Below, one piece after another: positions 25,014-33,939 of a stretch of 64,000 nt of DNA (its first letter is position 1; every line of letters starts with the position of its first letter). Both the position numbers and the translations under genes were made by a program. Source of the stretch: Delftia tsuruhatensis (GTDB taxonomy: Bacteria; Pseudomonadota; Gammaproteobacteria; Burkholderiales; Burkholderiaceae_C); contig NZ_LR813084.1 of NCBI RefSeq assembly GCF_903815225.1, forward strand, positions 588,501 to 652,500, written 5' to 3'. The notes beneath the pieces are model-generated. The model made no database searches. It was not told where the DNA came from and was given only the letters and a program-made list of their open reading frames with translations.

Positions 25014-25916
25014 ATGGCATCCACCATCAATACCAATCTCATTTCGCTGAACGCGCAACGCAACCTCAACACGTCGCAGTCCTCCCTGTCCACCACCATG
25101 CAGCGCCTGTCCTCGGGTCTGCGGGTGAACAGTGCCAAGGACGATGCGGCGGGTCTGGCGATCGCCGAGCGCATGAATGCCCAGGTGCGCGGCATGAATG
25201 TGGCCATGCGCAATGCCAATGATGGCATCTCCATGGCGCAGACGGCCGAAGGCGCATTGAGCAAGATCGGCGACAACCTCCAGCGCATGCGTGAGCTGGC
25301 CGTGCAGGCGGCCAACGATACCAACGGGAGCAATGACCGCGCTTCTCTGGACAAGGAGTATCAGCAGCTGGCCCAGGAAATTGCCCGTGTGGTCTCCAGT
25401 ACGCAGTTCAATGGTCGCCAACTGCTGAACACCAGTGCCGTCGCCGTATTCCAGGTGGGCGCGAATGTGGGCACCGACAACCAGATTCAGCTGGATGCAG
25501 TGAATCTCGCAACCGCGACTACCGATGGGGGCCTGGGCGTGACCCAGGCGACCGTAGGGGCTGGCGCCAATACGCGCGTGGTCGATACCTTGGATGGCGC
25601 TCTTGGCTCGCTGAAGAGCACTGGCACCGACGCAGGTGCGGCCAGGAGCTCCATGGCCGCAATCGACAAGGCACTGGATGAGGTCAACAACACCCGCGCC
25701 ACCTTTGGTGCAGCCCAGAACCGCTTCGAAGCCGTGATTGCCAACCTGCAGGTTGCCGCGGAAAATACGGCGGCCTCGCGCTCGCGCATCATGGATGCGG
25801 ACTTTGCGGCCGAAACCGCCAACCTGAGCCGCACGCAGATCCTGCAGCAGGCCGGCACGGCCATGGTGGCGCAGGCCAACCAGTTGCCCCAGTCGGTGCT
25901 CAAGCTGATCCAGTAA
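25014..25916 (+). CDS. fliC: Flagellin 4 (divergent)
   Basis: Filament subunit of 300 residues, about 25 longer than the tandem copies, with the extra length in the centre (roughly residues 165-225, LATATTDGGLGVTQATVGAG). D0/D1 ends are conserved but clearly different: MASTINTNLISLNAQRN at the front, [20 protein letters not shown] and ending SVLKLIQ instead of GVLALLR. Start ATG 25014 has a strong GAGGAG ribosome site. No sigma-28 box is visible in the 246 bases upstream (24768-25013), which it shares with the divergent methyltransferase gene. It may therefore be expressed at a different stage or level from the others. Confidence 0.96.
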   Translation: MASTINTNLISLNAQRNLNTSQSSLSTTMQRLSSGLRVNSAKDDAAGLAIAERMNAQVRGMNVAMRNANDGISMAQTAEGALSKIGDNLQRMRELAVQAANDTNGSNDRASLDKEYQQLAQEIARVVSSTQFNGRQLLNTSAVAVFQVGANVGTDNQIQLDAVNLATATTDGGLGVTQATVGAGANTRVVDTLDGALGSLKSTGTDAGAARSSMAAIDKALDEVNNTRATFGAAQNRFEAVIANLQVAAENTAASRSRIMDADFAAETANLSRTQILQQAGTAMVAQANQLPQSVLKLIQ

Positions 25917-25942
25917 AAAACGCGAAAACCGGCGGCATGGCC

Positions 25943-25969
25943 TCAAGTTCGGGGCAGAGATGCCGAAGC
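25943..25969 (+). promoter_or_regulatory. Sigma-28 promoter of fliD
   Basis: TCAAGTTC-N11-GCCGAAGC, starting 26 bases after the flagellin 4 stop codon. No hairpin terminator is visible between the two genes. Confidence 0.75.
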
Positions 25970-26077
25970 ATTGGTGGTGGGGCTCCTTGCATGCCGCGCG
26001 GCTTGCGCGCGCCCTGGGAGCCTTGCGCGCTGGTGCGGCGCAGGCGCGAGGCCCGTAGCACGAAAAAGGAGTACGTG

Positions 26078-27469
26078 ATGGCATTGACAGCAGCGGGGAT
26101 CGGCAGCGGCCTGAATGTGGAATCGATGATTTCGCAGCTGGTGACACTGCAAAAGCAGCCTCTGGTGCAGTTGCAGACGGCTGCATCTTCCCTAGACACC
26201 AAGATATCGACCGTCGGCAGCATCAAGTCGCTCATGTCGACTCTGTCCGATTCGGCGCGCAAGCTGGCCGACAAGGATGCATGGGCACTGACGACGGCGA
26301 CCGCGTCGAACACGGCGGTCTCCGTCAGCGTGACCGGTAGTGCGATGCCGGGCAGCACGCAGATCGATGTGGAGCAGGTGGCGCGCAACCAATCGCTGGC
26401 ATCAAAAAGCTTTGCCGCCGCATCCAGCTTCGGTCCTGGGGCATTGAAGTTCACCATGGATGGAAAGACCACCGAGGTCCAGATCAGCGAATCGATGACC
26501 ATGGACAAGGTGGTAGCGGCCATCAACGCCAAGCAGGGTGACAGCGGCGTGGTGGCCTCCGTCATCAAAGATGCGAACGGCGAGCGCTTGCTCATGCGCT
26601 CGAAGAACTCTGGTGCGGCGGCCGAATTCACCGTCGAGGTGACGGGCGCAGATGCCAATCTGTCTTCCCTGGCCTATGCGGGGCAGGCGGACAACGGCAA
26701 CACCAGCAACGGCGGCGTGGTTCAACTGGCCCAGAACGCCAAGGCCACGGTCAACGGCATCAAGGTGGAATCGGCGACGAATGAGTTCAAGGACACCATC
26801 CCCGGTTTGAGCTTCACGGTCAATCAGGCCACCAAGACCGGCGAACCCACGCTGCTGACTGTGGTTTCCGATACCGAGGGCATGAAGAAGAACATCCAGG
26901 CCTTCATGGATGCCTACAACGCCATCAGCGACAAACTCGTGGCGGCCACCAAGTACGATGCCGAGAGCAAGACCGCCGGCGTCATGCAGGGTGACTCCAC
27001 CATGGTCGGTCTGACCAACGGCCTGCGCGAGGTGCTTGCCTCCCAGATCGGCGGCATCAACCTGTCGGATCTGGGTATCCAGCTGGGCAAGGGCGGCAAG
27101 CTGTCGTTCGGTACGCTGGCCAAGGACAAGTCCAATCTGGAAGCGGCTCTGAAGGACCCGAGCAAGCTGGCACAGGTCTTTGCATCGGAAGGCGAGGCCG
27201 ACAAGCCCGAGACCAAGGGGCTGGCCGTCCGGATGAAGGAGTATGCCGACAAGGTGCTGGAATTCGATACCGGGGTCTTCGATGCCAAGACCAAGGGCCT
27301 GCAGCAGCTCAAGAAGGACAACACCAAGGCCCAGGATCGCGTCAATGAGCGCGCTGAAGCCTTCGAGCAGCGCATGCGTGCACAGTATGCGGCGCTGGAC
27401 AAGAAGATGGGATCGAGCTCGGTGCTCAGCTCGTACCTGTCGCAGCAAGTGAGCCAGTGGAACAGATAA
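26078..27469 (+). CDS. fliD: Filament cap protein FliD (HAP2)
   Basis: Cap at the filament tip that folds incoming flagellin, 463 residues. Start ATG 26078 has the site AAAGGAG eight bases upstream and gives the family opening ALTAAGIGSGLNVESMISQLV. FliD_N covers residues 1-100, the variable outer domains lie between about 100 and 240, and FliD_C runs to the end with the coiled heptads AYNAISDKLVAATKYD and QSVVSQ-type C-terminus (YLSQQVSQWNR). Placed between flagellin 4 and fliS-fliT; FliT at 28006 is its export chaperone. Own sigma-28 promoter. Confidence 0.96.
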   Translation: MALTAAGIGSGLNVESMISQLVTLQKQPLVQLQTAASSLDTKISTVGSIKSLMSTLSDSARKLADKDAWALTTATASNTAVSVSVTGSAMPGSTQIDVEQVARNQSLASKSFAAASSFGPGALKFTMDGKTTEVQISESMTMDKVVAAINAKQGDSGVVASVIKDANGERLLMRSKNSGAAAEFTVEVTGADANLSSLAYAGQADNGNTSNGGVVQLAQNAKATVNGIKVESATNEFKDTIPGLSFTVNQATKTGEPTLLTVVSDTEGMKKNIQAFMDAYNAISDKLVAATKYDAESKTAGVMQGDSTMVGLTNGLREVLASQIGGINLSDLGIQLGKGGKLSFGTLAKDKSNLEAALKDPSKLAQVFASEGEADKPETKGLAVRMKEYADKVLEFDTGVFDAKTKGLQQLKKDNTKAQDRVNERAEAFEQRMRAQYAALDKKMGSSSVLSSYLSQQVSQWNR

Positions 27470-27531
27470 GCCGTGTGCTTCTTGGTTGGGACGGACTGAC
27501 CACCAGGCTTGTCCGGCATGCAGGGCGAGGC

Positions 27532-27558
27532 TTCAGTTTCTCGCCGGAATGCCGAAAA
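27532..27558 (+). promoter_or_regulatory. Sigma-28 promoter of fliS-fliT
   Basis: TTCAGTTT-N11-GCCGAAAA between the fliD stop codon and fliS, giving fliS-fliT a promoter separate from fliD. Confidence 0.7.
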
Positions 27559-27589
27559 TCATGGCAACAAGACACCAAGGAACACTGGA

Positions 27590-28003
27590 ATGAATTCGAT
27601 GTTCAACCGCCGTGGGGCTAGCGCTTACAACCAGGTAGGTGTTCAGTCGGTTGTGAATGGAGCTTCCCCCCATATGCTGATTCAGCTGCTGTTCAATGCA
27701 CTGGATGCGTCGCTGAATGCCGCCAAGGGCGCCATGCAGCGCGGCAGCATTGAGGAAAAAGGTATCCAGATCGGCAAGGCGGTGCGCATCCTGGAAGAAG
27801 GCCTCAAAGCTGCCGTGGATGTGGAGCAGGGTGGGGAGCTGGCCCAGAACCTGATCACGGTCTATGACTACAGCATCACACAACTGACATTCGCCAACCT
27901 GCGCAACGATGTGCAGTTGCTGCAATCGGTCCAGGACGTGCTGGCTCCGATCGCGCAAGGCTGGAGCGACATCGCCGACACACCAGCCGTTGCCGGGACA
28001 TAG
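27590..28003 (+). CDS. fliS: Flagellin export chaperone FliS
   Basis: Cytoplasmic four-helix chaperone that binds the C-terminus of flagellin and delivers it to FlhA, 137 residues from ATG 27590 (AAGGAACACTGGA ribosome site). Family marks are SAYNQVGVQSVVNGASPHMLIQLLFNALD in the first helix (shown here split as AYNQVGVQ and PHMLIQLLFN), EKGIQIGKAVRILEEGLKAAVD and YDYSITQLTFANLRND. It is followed by fliT after two bases, so they are one transcript. With four flagellins in the island it presumably serves all of them. Confidence 0.95.
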   Translation: MNSMFNRRGASAYNQVGVQSVVNGASPHMLIQLLFNALDASLNAAKGAMQRGSIEEKGIQIGKAVRILEEGLKAAVDVEQGGELAQNLITVYDYSITQLTFANLRNDVQLLQSVQDVLAPIAQGWSDIADTPAVAGT

Positions 28004-28005
28004 AA

Positions 28006-28305
28006 ATGGAGTTGACATTGATTGACTTTTACCGTGCCATAGAAGACAGCAGCGCCAAGATGCTGCAGGCCGCACAGAACAAGGATTGGGAGGGGGTGAC
28101 GCGCTACGAGGGGACTTGCGCCGTGCTGATCGAGCAGCTGCGGCTCAAGGCCCAGGACGAGCCGCTGGCGCCCGAGCAGCGCAAGGAGAAGGCTCGCATC
28201 ATGCAGCGCATCCTGCGCAACGATGCCCAGATCCGCACGCTGGCCGAGCCCTGGCTGGCGCAGTTCGAGCACATGTTCGACGGCCAGCCCCATGCCATGC
28301 ATTGA
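28006..28305 (+). CDS. fliT: Flagellar chaperone FliT
   Basis: Small helical chaperone of 99 residues for the cap protein FliD; in enterobacteria FliT also restrains FlhDC. The opening LTLIDFYRAIEDSSAKMLQAAQNKDWEGVTRYEG and the later RIMQRILRNDAQIRTLAEPW fit the weakly conserved FliT pattern, and the position after fliD-fliS supports it strongly. A strong bidirectional terminator follows at 28356. Confidence 0.85.
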   Translation: MELTLIDFYRAIEDSSAKMLQAAQNKDWEGVTRYEGTCAVLIEQLRLKAQDEPLAPEQRKEKARIMQRILRNDAQIRTLAEPWLAQFEHMFDGQPHAMH

Positions 28306-28355
28306 GTCAGGCCCGAGCGGGCAAGGCGCTGCACCCCGCAGCTCGCCGCCCGCCC

Positions 28356-28396
28356 AATGAAAAAACCCGCCTGTCATGCAGGCGGGTTTTTTCATT
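28356..28396. terminator. Bidirectional terminator between fliT and the HDOD gene
   Basis: Arms AATGAAAAAACCCGCCTG and CAGGCGGGTTTTTTCATT pair perfectly around a 5-base loop; T-runs on both strands, between convergent genes. Confidence 0.93.
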
Positions 28397-28454
28397 GGTG
28401 CAAGGGTTTGCGCCCGGTCGGCCGCAGGCCGTGCACCGGGCTGCCGTGCTTGCG

Positions 28455-29747
28455 TCAGGCCGAGCGCTGAGGCTGCACCTGCAGCTCGCTGAGCATGCGC
28501 AGCAGGATGCGGTTGACGTCCTCGATCTCGAAGGCATGGTCTTCGCGCAACTGGCGGATGGGTGCGGGGTCGTCGGATTCCAGGGCGATGGCCATGAGCA
28601 ATGCCGGCGCGTAGGGGCCGGTGCGCGTCACGGCGGCATCGAAGATGCGCTCGGACAGCGGGACGCGGCGCAGCACCGTGGAAAGGGGTTCGCCCAGCAA
28701 CTGGTCCAGCTGAGAGAACAGGCCCAGCAGGTAGACCTCGCGCTGCAGGTCATGGCTGATGCCGGCCTCGATCAGGCGTTCCGTCAGGCCTGCGCGCAGC
28801 CGCATGGCCGTGCGCACCGGCACCAGGCTGGGCTCGGTGCAGGCGGAGGGCAACTGGTCGGAAAGCCAGCGCTGCAGCGTGCCATAGCCCAGCATGACCA
28901 GGCCGCGACGCAGCGAGTCCACATTGCCGCGCAGTCCCAGGGCCGCGGAGTTGGTGTAGAGCATGAAGCGGTAGGCCAGGACGGGATCCTCCCCCAGGAT
29001 CTGCTCGAAGGCGTCCAGCGAATGCTCGGCATCGACGGCGCGCATCAGCGCCATCACGGTATCGCGGCCGGGCAGCGCGGGCTGATGGCGCTGGGCGTAC
29101 AGCGTGTCGGTCACGGGCCAGCCGGCGATGGCGCCCGCATGGAAGCGGTCCAGGCACAGGTCGGCCAGCGCCAGGCTTTCAAGGCCTTCGTACATCTGGC
29201 CGCCCAGCAACTGCAACAGGGGTGCAGGCGGGGTGGGTCTGGCCGCCTGCTTGAGGGCCTGCAGCTTGCCGGGTGCCTCGGCCGCCTGCGCGGCCTGTTG
29301 CAGGGACAGCGCCGTCTGGTTGGAAAGGCCCGAGGCGCCTTCGGGCGGCAGGTACAGCAGGCTGCTGGCGAACCAGTGGGCCGACTCGGCATCGGGGACA
29401 TCGGACAGCGGGCCGCGCCAGACCAGCATCAGGCCGCGCGCATGGGCCTGGCGCACCAGGTCGTAGATGGCCGAGTCCTGCAGCCAGTCTCCGCGCACCT
29501 CGATCCATGGGCTGCCCTTGGAGGCGTTCTCCAGCAGATCGCACAGCACCTGGCGCGACTGGGGCGACAGCAGTACCGGTGGCGACTGCGTGCCCCAGGT
29601 CTCGCGCAGGATGCGCAGCAGATGGGCGACGTCGGCCCGGGCGCCGGGTTCCTCGTGCAGGTAAAGCTGTATGCCGGCCAGACGCCGGGCCTGGTTCCAG
29701 AGCGGCCTATAGCCGAGGGTCAGAGAGCTCAGGACGGACTGGACCAT
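28455..29747 (-). CDS. HDOD-domain signalling protein (EAL-HDOD/YuxH-like)
   Basis: 430 residues. The N-terminal 190 or so resemble a degenerate EAL-type domain (LTLGYRPLWNQARRLAGIQLYL; no EAL signature or metal-binding set seen), and the C-terminal part is an HDOD domain (about 205-410: LPGRDTVMALMRAVDAEHS, EQILGEDPVLAYRFMLYTNSA, LRRGLVMLGYGTLQRWLSD, REVYLLGLFSQLDQLLGEP). Such proteins are non-enzymatic signal transducers in motility and biofilm control. It starts 21 bases after the flgL stop, so it is probably the last gene of the flg transcript. Role in motility is inferred from position. Confidence 0.82.
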   Translation of the reverse strand: MVQSVLSSLTLGYRPLWNQARRLAGIQLYLHEEPGARADVAHLLRILRETWGTQSPPVLLSPQSRQVLCDLLENASKGSPWIEVRGDWLQDSAIYDLVRQAHARGLMLVWRGPLSDVPDAESAHWFASSLLYLPPEGASGLSNQTALSLQQAAQAAEAPGKLQALKQAARPTPPAPLLQLLGGQMYEGLESLALADLCLDRFHAGAIAGWPVTDTLYAQRHQPALPGRDTVMALMRAVDAEHSLDAFEQILGEDPVLAYRFMLYTNSAALGLRGNVDSLRRGLVMLGYGTLQRWLSDQLPSACTEPSLVPVRTAMRLRAGLTERLIEAGISHDLQREVYLLGLFSQLDQLLGEPLSTVLRRVPLSERIFDAAVTRTGPYAPALLMAIALESDDPAPIRQLREDHAFEIEDVNRILLRMLSELQVQPQRSA

Positions 29748-29768
29748 GGATGCATGCGCGGGTAGTTA

Positions 29769-30983
29769 TCAGTTGATGAAGTTGAACAGCGACAGCTTCT
29801 GGATCGACGCATAGGACTGCAAGGCAGCCTGCATGCCCACCTTCTGCGTGTCCACTTCGGAGAGGGCCTTGATCATATCGATGTCTTCAGCGCGCGAGCG
29901 CGCTCCCTCCTGCAGCGTCGCCTGGTCCTTCATGTCGTCCTCGAGACGGTCCGCGCGGTTGAGCTGGTCGCCGGCGAAGCTGCGCATGGCCTGGACGCGG
30001 CTCATGCCGGAGTCCAGCTCGTTGAGGCCGCGCGAGAGCATCTGTTGCATGGCGCCGGGGTCGGTGGCACCGTCCTTGACGGCCGAGATCACGCCGTCCA
30101 GGACGCTGAACAGGTCGGTGCGTTGGCTGGGTGCCAGCGTGAAGTTGTCGCCTACGCCCGGAGTGCCCGAGATCTTGACGGACATGCCGTCGATGGAGAT
30201 GCTGTCGCCGGGCTTGAAGGCCGTGGCGGGCACCACCGGGTTGGATGCCCCGCTGGCGCTGGAGTCGATGGTGTACTCCATGTCGCCTGTCGTCGCATTC
30301 TTGGCGAACTTGATCGTATAGGTGTTGTTGGTCAGCTGGCTGGGATTCGTCACCGTGCCGAGATCGGCATAGGCCGAGCTACCCGTGGGCGACTGGCGCG
30401 ACACGCTGAACACGCCGTTGCCCGTGGGGATGTTCATCCAGGTGGAGAACCCGTCCAGCGAGGAAGGCAGGCCGTTGTCGTCGCCGGTGCTCTGGCCCGG
30501 CTGCAGCTGCGAAACCGCACCTGGGGTGGTGCTGAGCACCGGATTGTCCTGGCTGCCCAGGCCCCGGAAGATCGGCAGGCCGTTCGAATCCTTGGCATTG
30601 GCATAGCCCAGCACCTGGTTGCGCAGGCTTTCCAGTTGCTGTACCAGCGCGTCGCGCGCCTTCTGGTCGTAGGAGCCGTTGCCGGCCTGCAGGACCAGGT
30701 CGCGGAAGTCCTTGAGCGCGTCGTGGGCCGTGCCCAGCTTGGATTCGCCCTGGGCGATCACGTCGCGCTGCAGGCCCAGCACGCGCTGGTCGTTCTCCGA
30801 GCGGGAGATGCGCGTGCGCGCGCGCTCGGCCTGGGCCGCGGCCACGGGGTCGTCGCTGGCGCGCACCACGCGCTTGCCGGAAGTGGTCTTTTCCATCAGG
30901 TCCACCAGACTCGTCTGACGCGAGTTCAGGTTGCTGATGGTGCTGTCGTACATGTTGGCCGTGCCGATGCGGGAAATGCTCAT
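29769..30983 (-). CDS. flgL: Hook-filament junction protein FlgL (HAP3)
   Basis: Exported junction protein linking FlgK to the filament, 404 residues. The flagellin-like N-terminal helix RIGTANMYDSTISNLNSRQTSLVDL and C-terminal helix VGMQAALQSYASIQKLSLFNFIN are present, with DLMEKTTSGKRVVRASDDPVAAAQAERAR as the D1 signature (residues 28-56). The ribosome site AGGAG precedes ATG 30983. It follows flgK by 23 bases. Confidence 0.96.
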   Translation of the reverse strand: MSISRIGTANMYDSTISNLNSRQTSLVDLMEKTTSGKRVVRASDDPVAAAQAERARTRISRSENDQRVLGLQRDVIAQGESKLGTAHDALKDFRDLVLQAGNGSYDQKARDALVQQLESLRNQVLGYANAKDSNGLPIFRGLGSQDNPVLSTTPGAVSQLQPGQSTGDDNGLPSSLDGFSTWMNIPTGNGVFSVSRQSPTGSSAYADLGTVTNPSQLTNNTYTIKFAKNATTGDMEYTIDSSASGASNPVVPATAFKPGDSISIDGMSVKISGTPGVGDNFTLAPSQRTDLFSVLDGVISAVKDGATDPGAMQQMLSRGLNELDSGMSRVQAMRSFAGDQLNRADRLEDDMKDQATLQEGARSRAEDIDMIKALSEVDTQKVGMQAALQSYASIQKLSLFNFIN

Positions 30984-31006
30984 GGTGGAATGCTCCTGTC
31001 CGGTGA

Positions 31007-32971
31007 TCAGCGGCCGACGGTCTGCAGGACGCTGTCGAAAATGCTTTGCGCGACCTGCAGCATCTTGGCCGATGCCTGGTAGGACTGCTGGAATTGCAGC
31101 AGCTTGGCTGCCTCCTCGTCCAGGTTCACGCCAGAGACCGCCGTGCGGTCGGCTTCCAGGTTCTTGGCGATGGTCGCGGACAGCTTGGCCGCGTACTGTG
31201 CGCTCTGGGTACGGGTGCCGACCTGGGCCATGGCGGTGGAAAAGCCATCGCTCAGCGTGGTCGAGCCATCGAAGATCTTGGCGTCGCGCAGTGCCAGGAA
31301 GGAGCTTGCGTTGCCGGCGTCGCGCTGGTAGGCGGTGCCGTACTGCGGGTCGGTGGCCTTGCCCAGCGTCACCTTGTCGCTGTTGGTTCCATTGATGGCG
31401 GGCGTGCCGGTGATCTTGACCTGCAGGCCCGGGGCCAGCTGGATCGACTGGCCGGAGTGGTAAGGGCCGCTGGCGGCGACGCCGCCTGCGGGCGCGGGGG
31501 TGATGGTGTACTGCAGCTCGCCGGCGGCGTTCTTGCTGAACGACAGCTCGGCGCCGGCGAAGGTCGACAGGTCAAACCCGGCGCTGACCTGGATTCCCCC
31601 CATCTGCAGGGTGGCATCGCCCAGCGACTTGATGCTCGCTGCGACAGGGTTGGCCACGGCCAGATCATTGGCCGAGTGCACCGAGGCCTGGATGTCGTGC
31701 GCACCGGCCGCCATGGGGCGGAACAGGATGGATTGGCCGGCGGTGCCCTGGGCCTTGATGTCGAATTTCAGGCCGTCGATCACCTTGGAGTTGAGGTCGG
31801 CCATGTCGGTGAAGTCCGTGACCTTGCCGTCGGACAGGCGGATGACCTTGCCCGCGGGCGCCGTGCTGCCGAAGACGACCTGATAGTCGGAGGCCTTGAG
31901 CTGGCTGGAGTCGACCACCGTGGTCGTTGGCGTGTTGGCACCTGTCCATTGCGCGCCCGTGGTCGAGCCATTGCTGACCATGGACAGCTTGAACAGGTTG
32001 CTGCCGCCTTGGCCCGACAGTGTCAGGCCCAGCTTGTTTTGCTGGTTCAGCGCGTCGCCGATGGCCAGGACCATGCGCCCGAGCAGGTTGCGGCCTTCGG
32101 TCAGGTCGCTGCCCTGGAACTGGAGCAGGCCGGCGATCTCGCCACCACCCAGCATGCCGGGCGTCAGCTCCACGCCCTGGCCGCCGGGTTGCTGGAAATA
32201 GAGCGCCATCTTGCCGCTGCCCGGAAATTCGGTGGCCTCCTTGAGCACGAGCTGGGCGGAGTTGGGGCCCAGCACCAGCGGCTGGCTGCCGCCCACGAAC
32301 AGGCTGATGGAGCCGTCGTCCGCATCGATCTGGGTGGTCTGCACGTACTTGTTGATGTCGCGCACCAGCTGGTCGCGCTGGTCCAGCAGGTCGTTGGGCG
32401 TATGGCCGGAAGCGATGGATTGGCTGATCTGGGAGTTGAGCGCCGCCACCTGCGCTGCCAGGCTGTTGACCACGGTCACGTCGTTGCCCATCTGCTGCTT
32501 GGTGCTGTAGTCCATCTCGTCGAGCTGGGCAGAGGCCGAGCGAAAGCGCGCGGCCAGCTCGTTCATGCGCGTGAGCACCACCTGGCGTGCCGACGGATCG
32601 GTGGGCGCGCCCGCCACATCGCCGAAGGCGTTCATCATGTCGGTGATGGCCGCTCCCAGGCCGGTCTTGCCGCCGCCGAAGACCTCCTGCATCTGCGCCA
32701 GGGACTGCGCACGCGCCGCATCGCTGGCACTGACCGCGCTGGCAGCGGCCGCCTGGCGGTTGAGCAGGTCATTGAAATTGCGCAGGATGGTGTTCACGTC
32801 CACGCCATTGCCGATGTAGCCGCTGCCCATGTTCTGGCCCGGCGAGGTCTGGAAGGCCACGCTCTGGCGCGAATAGCCGGCAGTGTTGACGTTGGCGATG
32901 TTGTGGCCCGTGGTCTGCAGGGCGATCTGGTTCGCCATCAGGGCACGGGACCCGACGTTCAAAAGGCTCAT
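31007..32971 (-). CDS. flgK: Hook-filament junction protein FlgK (HAP1)
   Basis: Exported junction protein of 654 residues. N-terminus LLNVGSRALMANQIALQTTGHNIANVNTAGYSRQ is the rod/hook/HAP motif shared by axial proteins (residues 3-36), and the C-terminus ends LLQFQQSYQASAKMLQVAQSIFDSVLQ. The middle is long and low in motifs, containing the antigenic outer domains. No separate sigma-28 box is visible in the 14 bases between flgJ and flgK; in enterobacteria flgKL often have one. Confidence 0.96.
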   Translation of the reverse strand: MSLLNVGSRALMANQIALQTTGHNIANVNTAGYSRQSVAFQTSPGQNMGSGYIGNGVDVNTILRNFNDLLNRQAAAASAVSASDAARAQSLAQMQEVFGGGKTGLGAAITDMMNAFGDVAGAPTDPSARQVVLTRMNELAARFRSASAQLDEMDYSTKQQMGNDVTVVNSLAAQVAALNSQISQSIASGHTPNDLLDQRDQLVRDINKYVQTTQIDADDGSISLFVGGSQPLVLGPNSAQLVLKEATEFPGSGKMALYFQQPGGQGVELTPGMLGGGEIAGLLQFQGSDLTEGRNLLGRMVLAIGDALNQQNKLGLTLSGQGGSNLFKLSMVSNGSTTGAQWTGANTPTTTVVDSSQLKASDYQVVFGSTAPAGKVIRLSDGKVTDFTDMADLNSKVIDGLKFDIKAQGTAGQSILFRPMAAGAHDIQASVHSANDLAVANPVAASIKSLGDATLQMGGIQVSAGFDLSTFAGAELSFSKNAAGELQYTITPAPAGGVAASGPYHSGQSIQLAPGLQVKITGTPAINGTNSDKVTLGKATDPQYGTAYQRDAGNASSFLALRDAKIFDGSTTLSDGFSTAMAQVGTRTQSAQYAAKLSATIAKNLEADRTAVSGVNLDEEAAKLLQFQQSYQASAKMLQVAQSIFDSVLQTVGR

Positions 32972-32985
32972 GACGTGTTCTCTGG

Positions 32986-33939
32986 TTAGGCTTGGGCACG
33001 TGCCGCGCTCTGCACGGCGCTCTGGATGGCACGGCTGAGCTTGCTGGCGTACTCGGGGTCGGTGGCGTAGCCGGCTTTTTGCAGCTCGGTCGCATAGGCC
33101 AGGGCCGATCCGGTCTGGCCCAGGGCTTTTTCGTAGCGCGGGTTGCTGGTGATCAGGCGTGCGTAATCGCGGAACGACTCCTCGTAGGAGCCATAGGCGC
33201 GGAACCTGGCCGTGACCTTGCGCGCCACGCCGTCTATGTATTCCGTGGTCGTGACTTCGGCGACCTTGCCCGTCCAGCCCTTGCCCGCCTTGATGCCGAA
33301 CAGGTTGTGGGCATTGCTGCCATCGGCGTTCTTGATCTCGCTCTTGCCCCAGCCGGTCTCGTGGCCGGCCTGTCCCAGCATGAAGGAGGCCGGGATACCG
33401 CTTTCCTGGGCCACGCGGGCCGCGGCGTTGCCGTGATGGGCCACGAAGTTGTCGCGCCCCTTGGGGGCTGGCGCGTAGGCATCGATCGACTGGGCCGCGC
33501 TGGCGCGGCTGCCGCTCCAGGCGCCTGTGCTGGCGCCGGCCGTGCTGCGCCAGGCGATGCGGCTCATGCTCAGCGTGGAAGGCACGGCGATCTCCGCATC
33601 CTCGGCGGCCTCCGTTCCCATGCTGCGCGCCAGCTGGCGCGTGATGGCGTCCGACAGCCCGCCGGGCTGGCCCGACATGGCCACCGACAGCTGCTGGTCC
33701 AGCAGGTCCGTGCTGAGGTTGCCCTGGGCGCTATCCAGCAGGCCGGACTTCATGGTCGCCTCGCGCATGCTCTTGATCATCTCGCGCATGAACAGCGATT
33801 CGAGCTGTCTGGCGGTTTCCCTCGCGGCCTGCGGGCTGTTCTCGCCGGCGGCGTACTTGAGTGCGTTGAGGGCGCGGGCATCGGCCGCCAGCGCATTGCT
33901 GGACGCCGCCTGCGACCCATTGGGAAGGGCGATGCTCAT
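32986..33939 (-). CDS. flgJ: Rod cap and peptidoglycan hydrolase FlgJ
   Basis: Two-domain periplasmic protein of 317 residues. The N-terminal rod-capping part (about 35-110: QLESLFMREMIKSMREATMKSG and DQQLSVAMSGQPGGLSDAI) is followed by a C-terminal glucosaminidase domain (about 160-310) with FMLGQAGHETGWGKSEI, where Glu194 is the likely catalytic acid, then NLFGIKAGKGWTG. It opens a hole in the cell wall for the growing rod. Overlaps flgI by 4 bases. Confidence 0.96.
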   Translation of the reverse strand: MSIALPNGSQAASSNALAADARALNALKYAAGENSPQAARETARQLESLFMREMIKSMREATMKSGLLDSAQGNLSTDLLDQQLSVAMSGQPGGLSDAITRQLARSMGTEAAEDAEIAVPSTLSMSRIAWRSTAGASTGAWSGSRASAAQSIDAYAPAPKGRDNFVAHHGNAAARVAQESGIPASFMLGQAGHETGWGKSEIKNADGSNAHNLFGIKAGKGWTGKVAEVTTTEYIDGVARKVTARFRAYGSYEESFRDYARLITSNPRYEKALGQTGSALAYATELQKAGYATDPEYASKLSRAIQSAVQSAARAQA

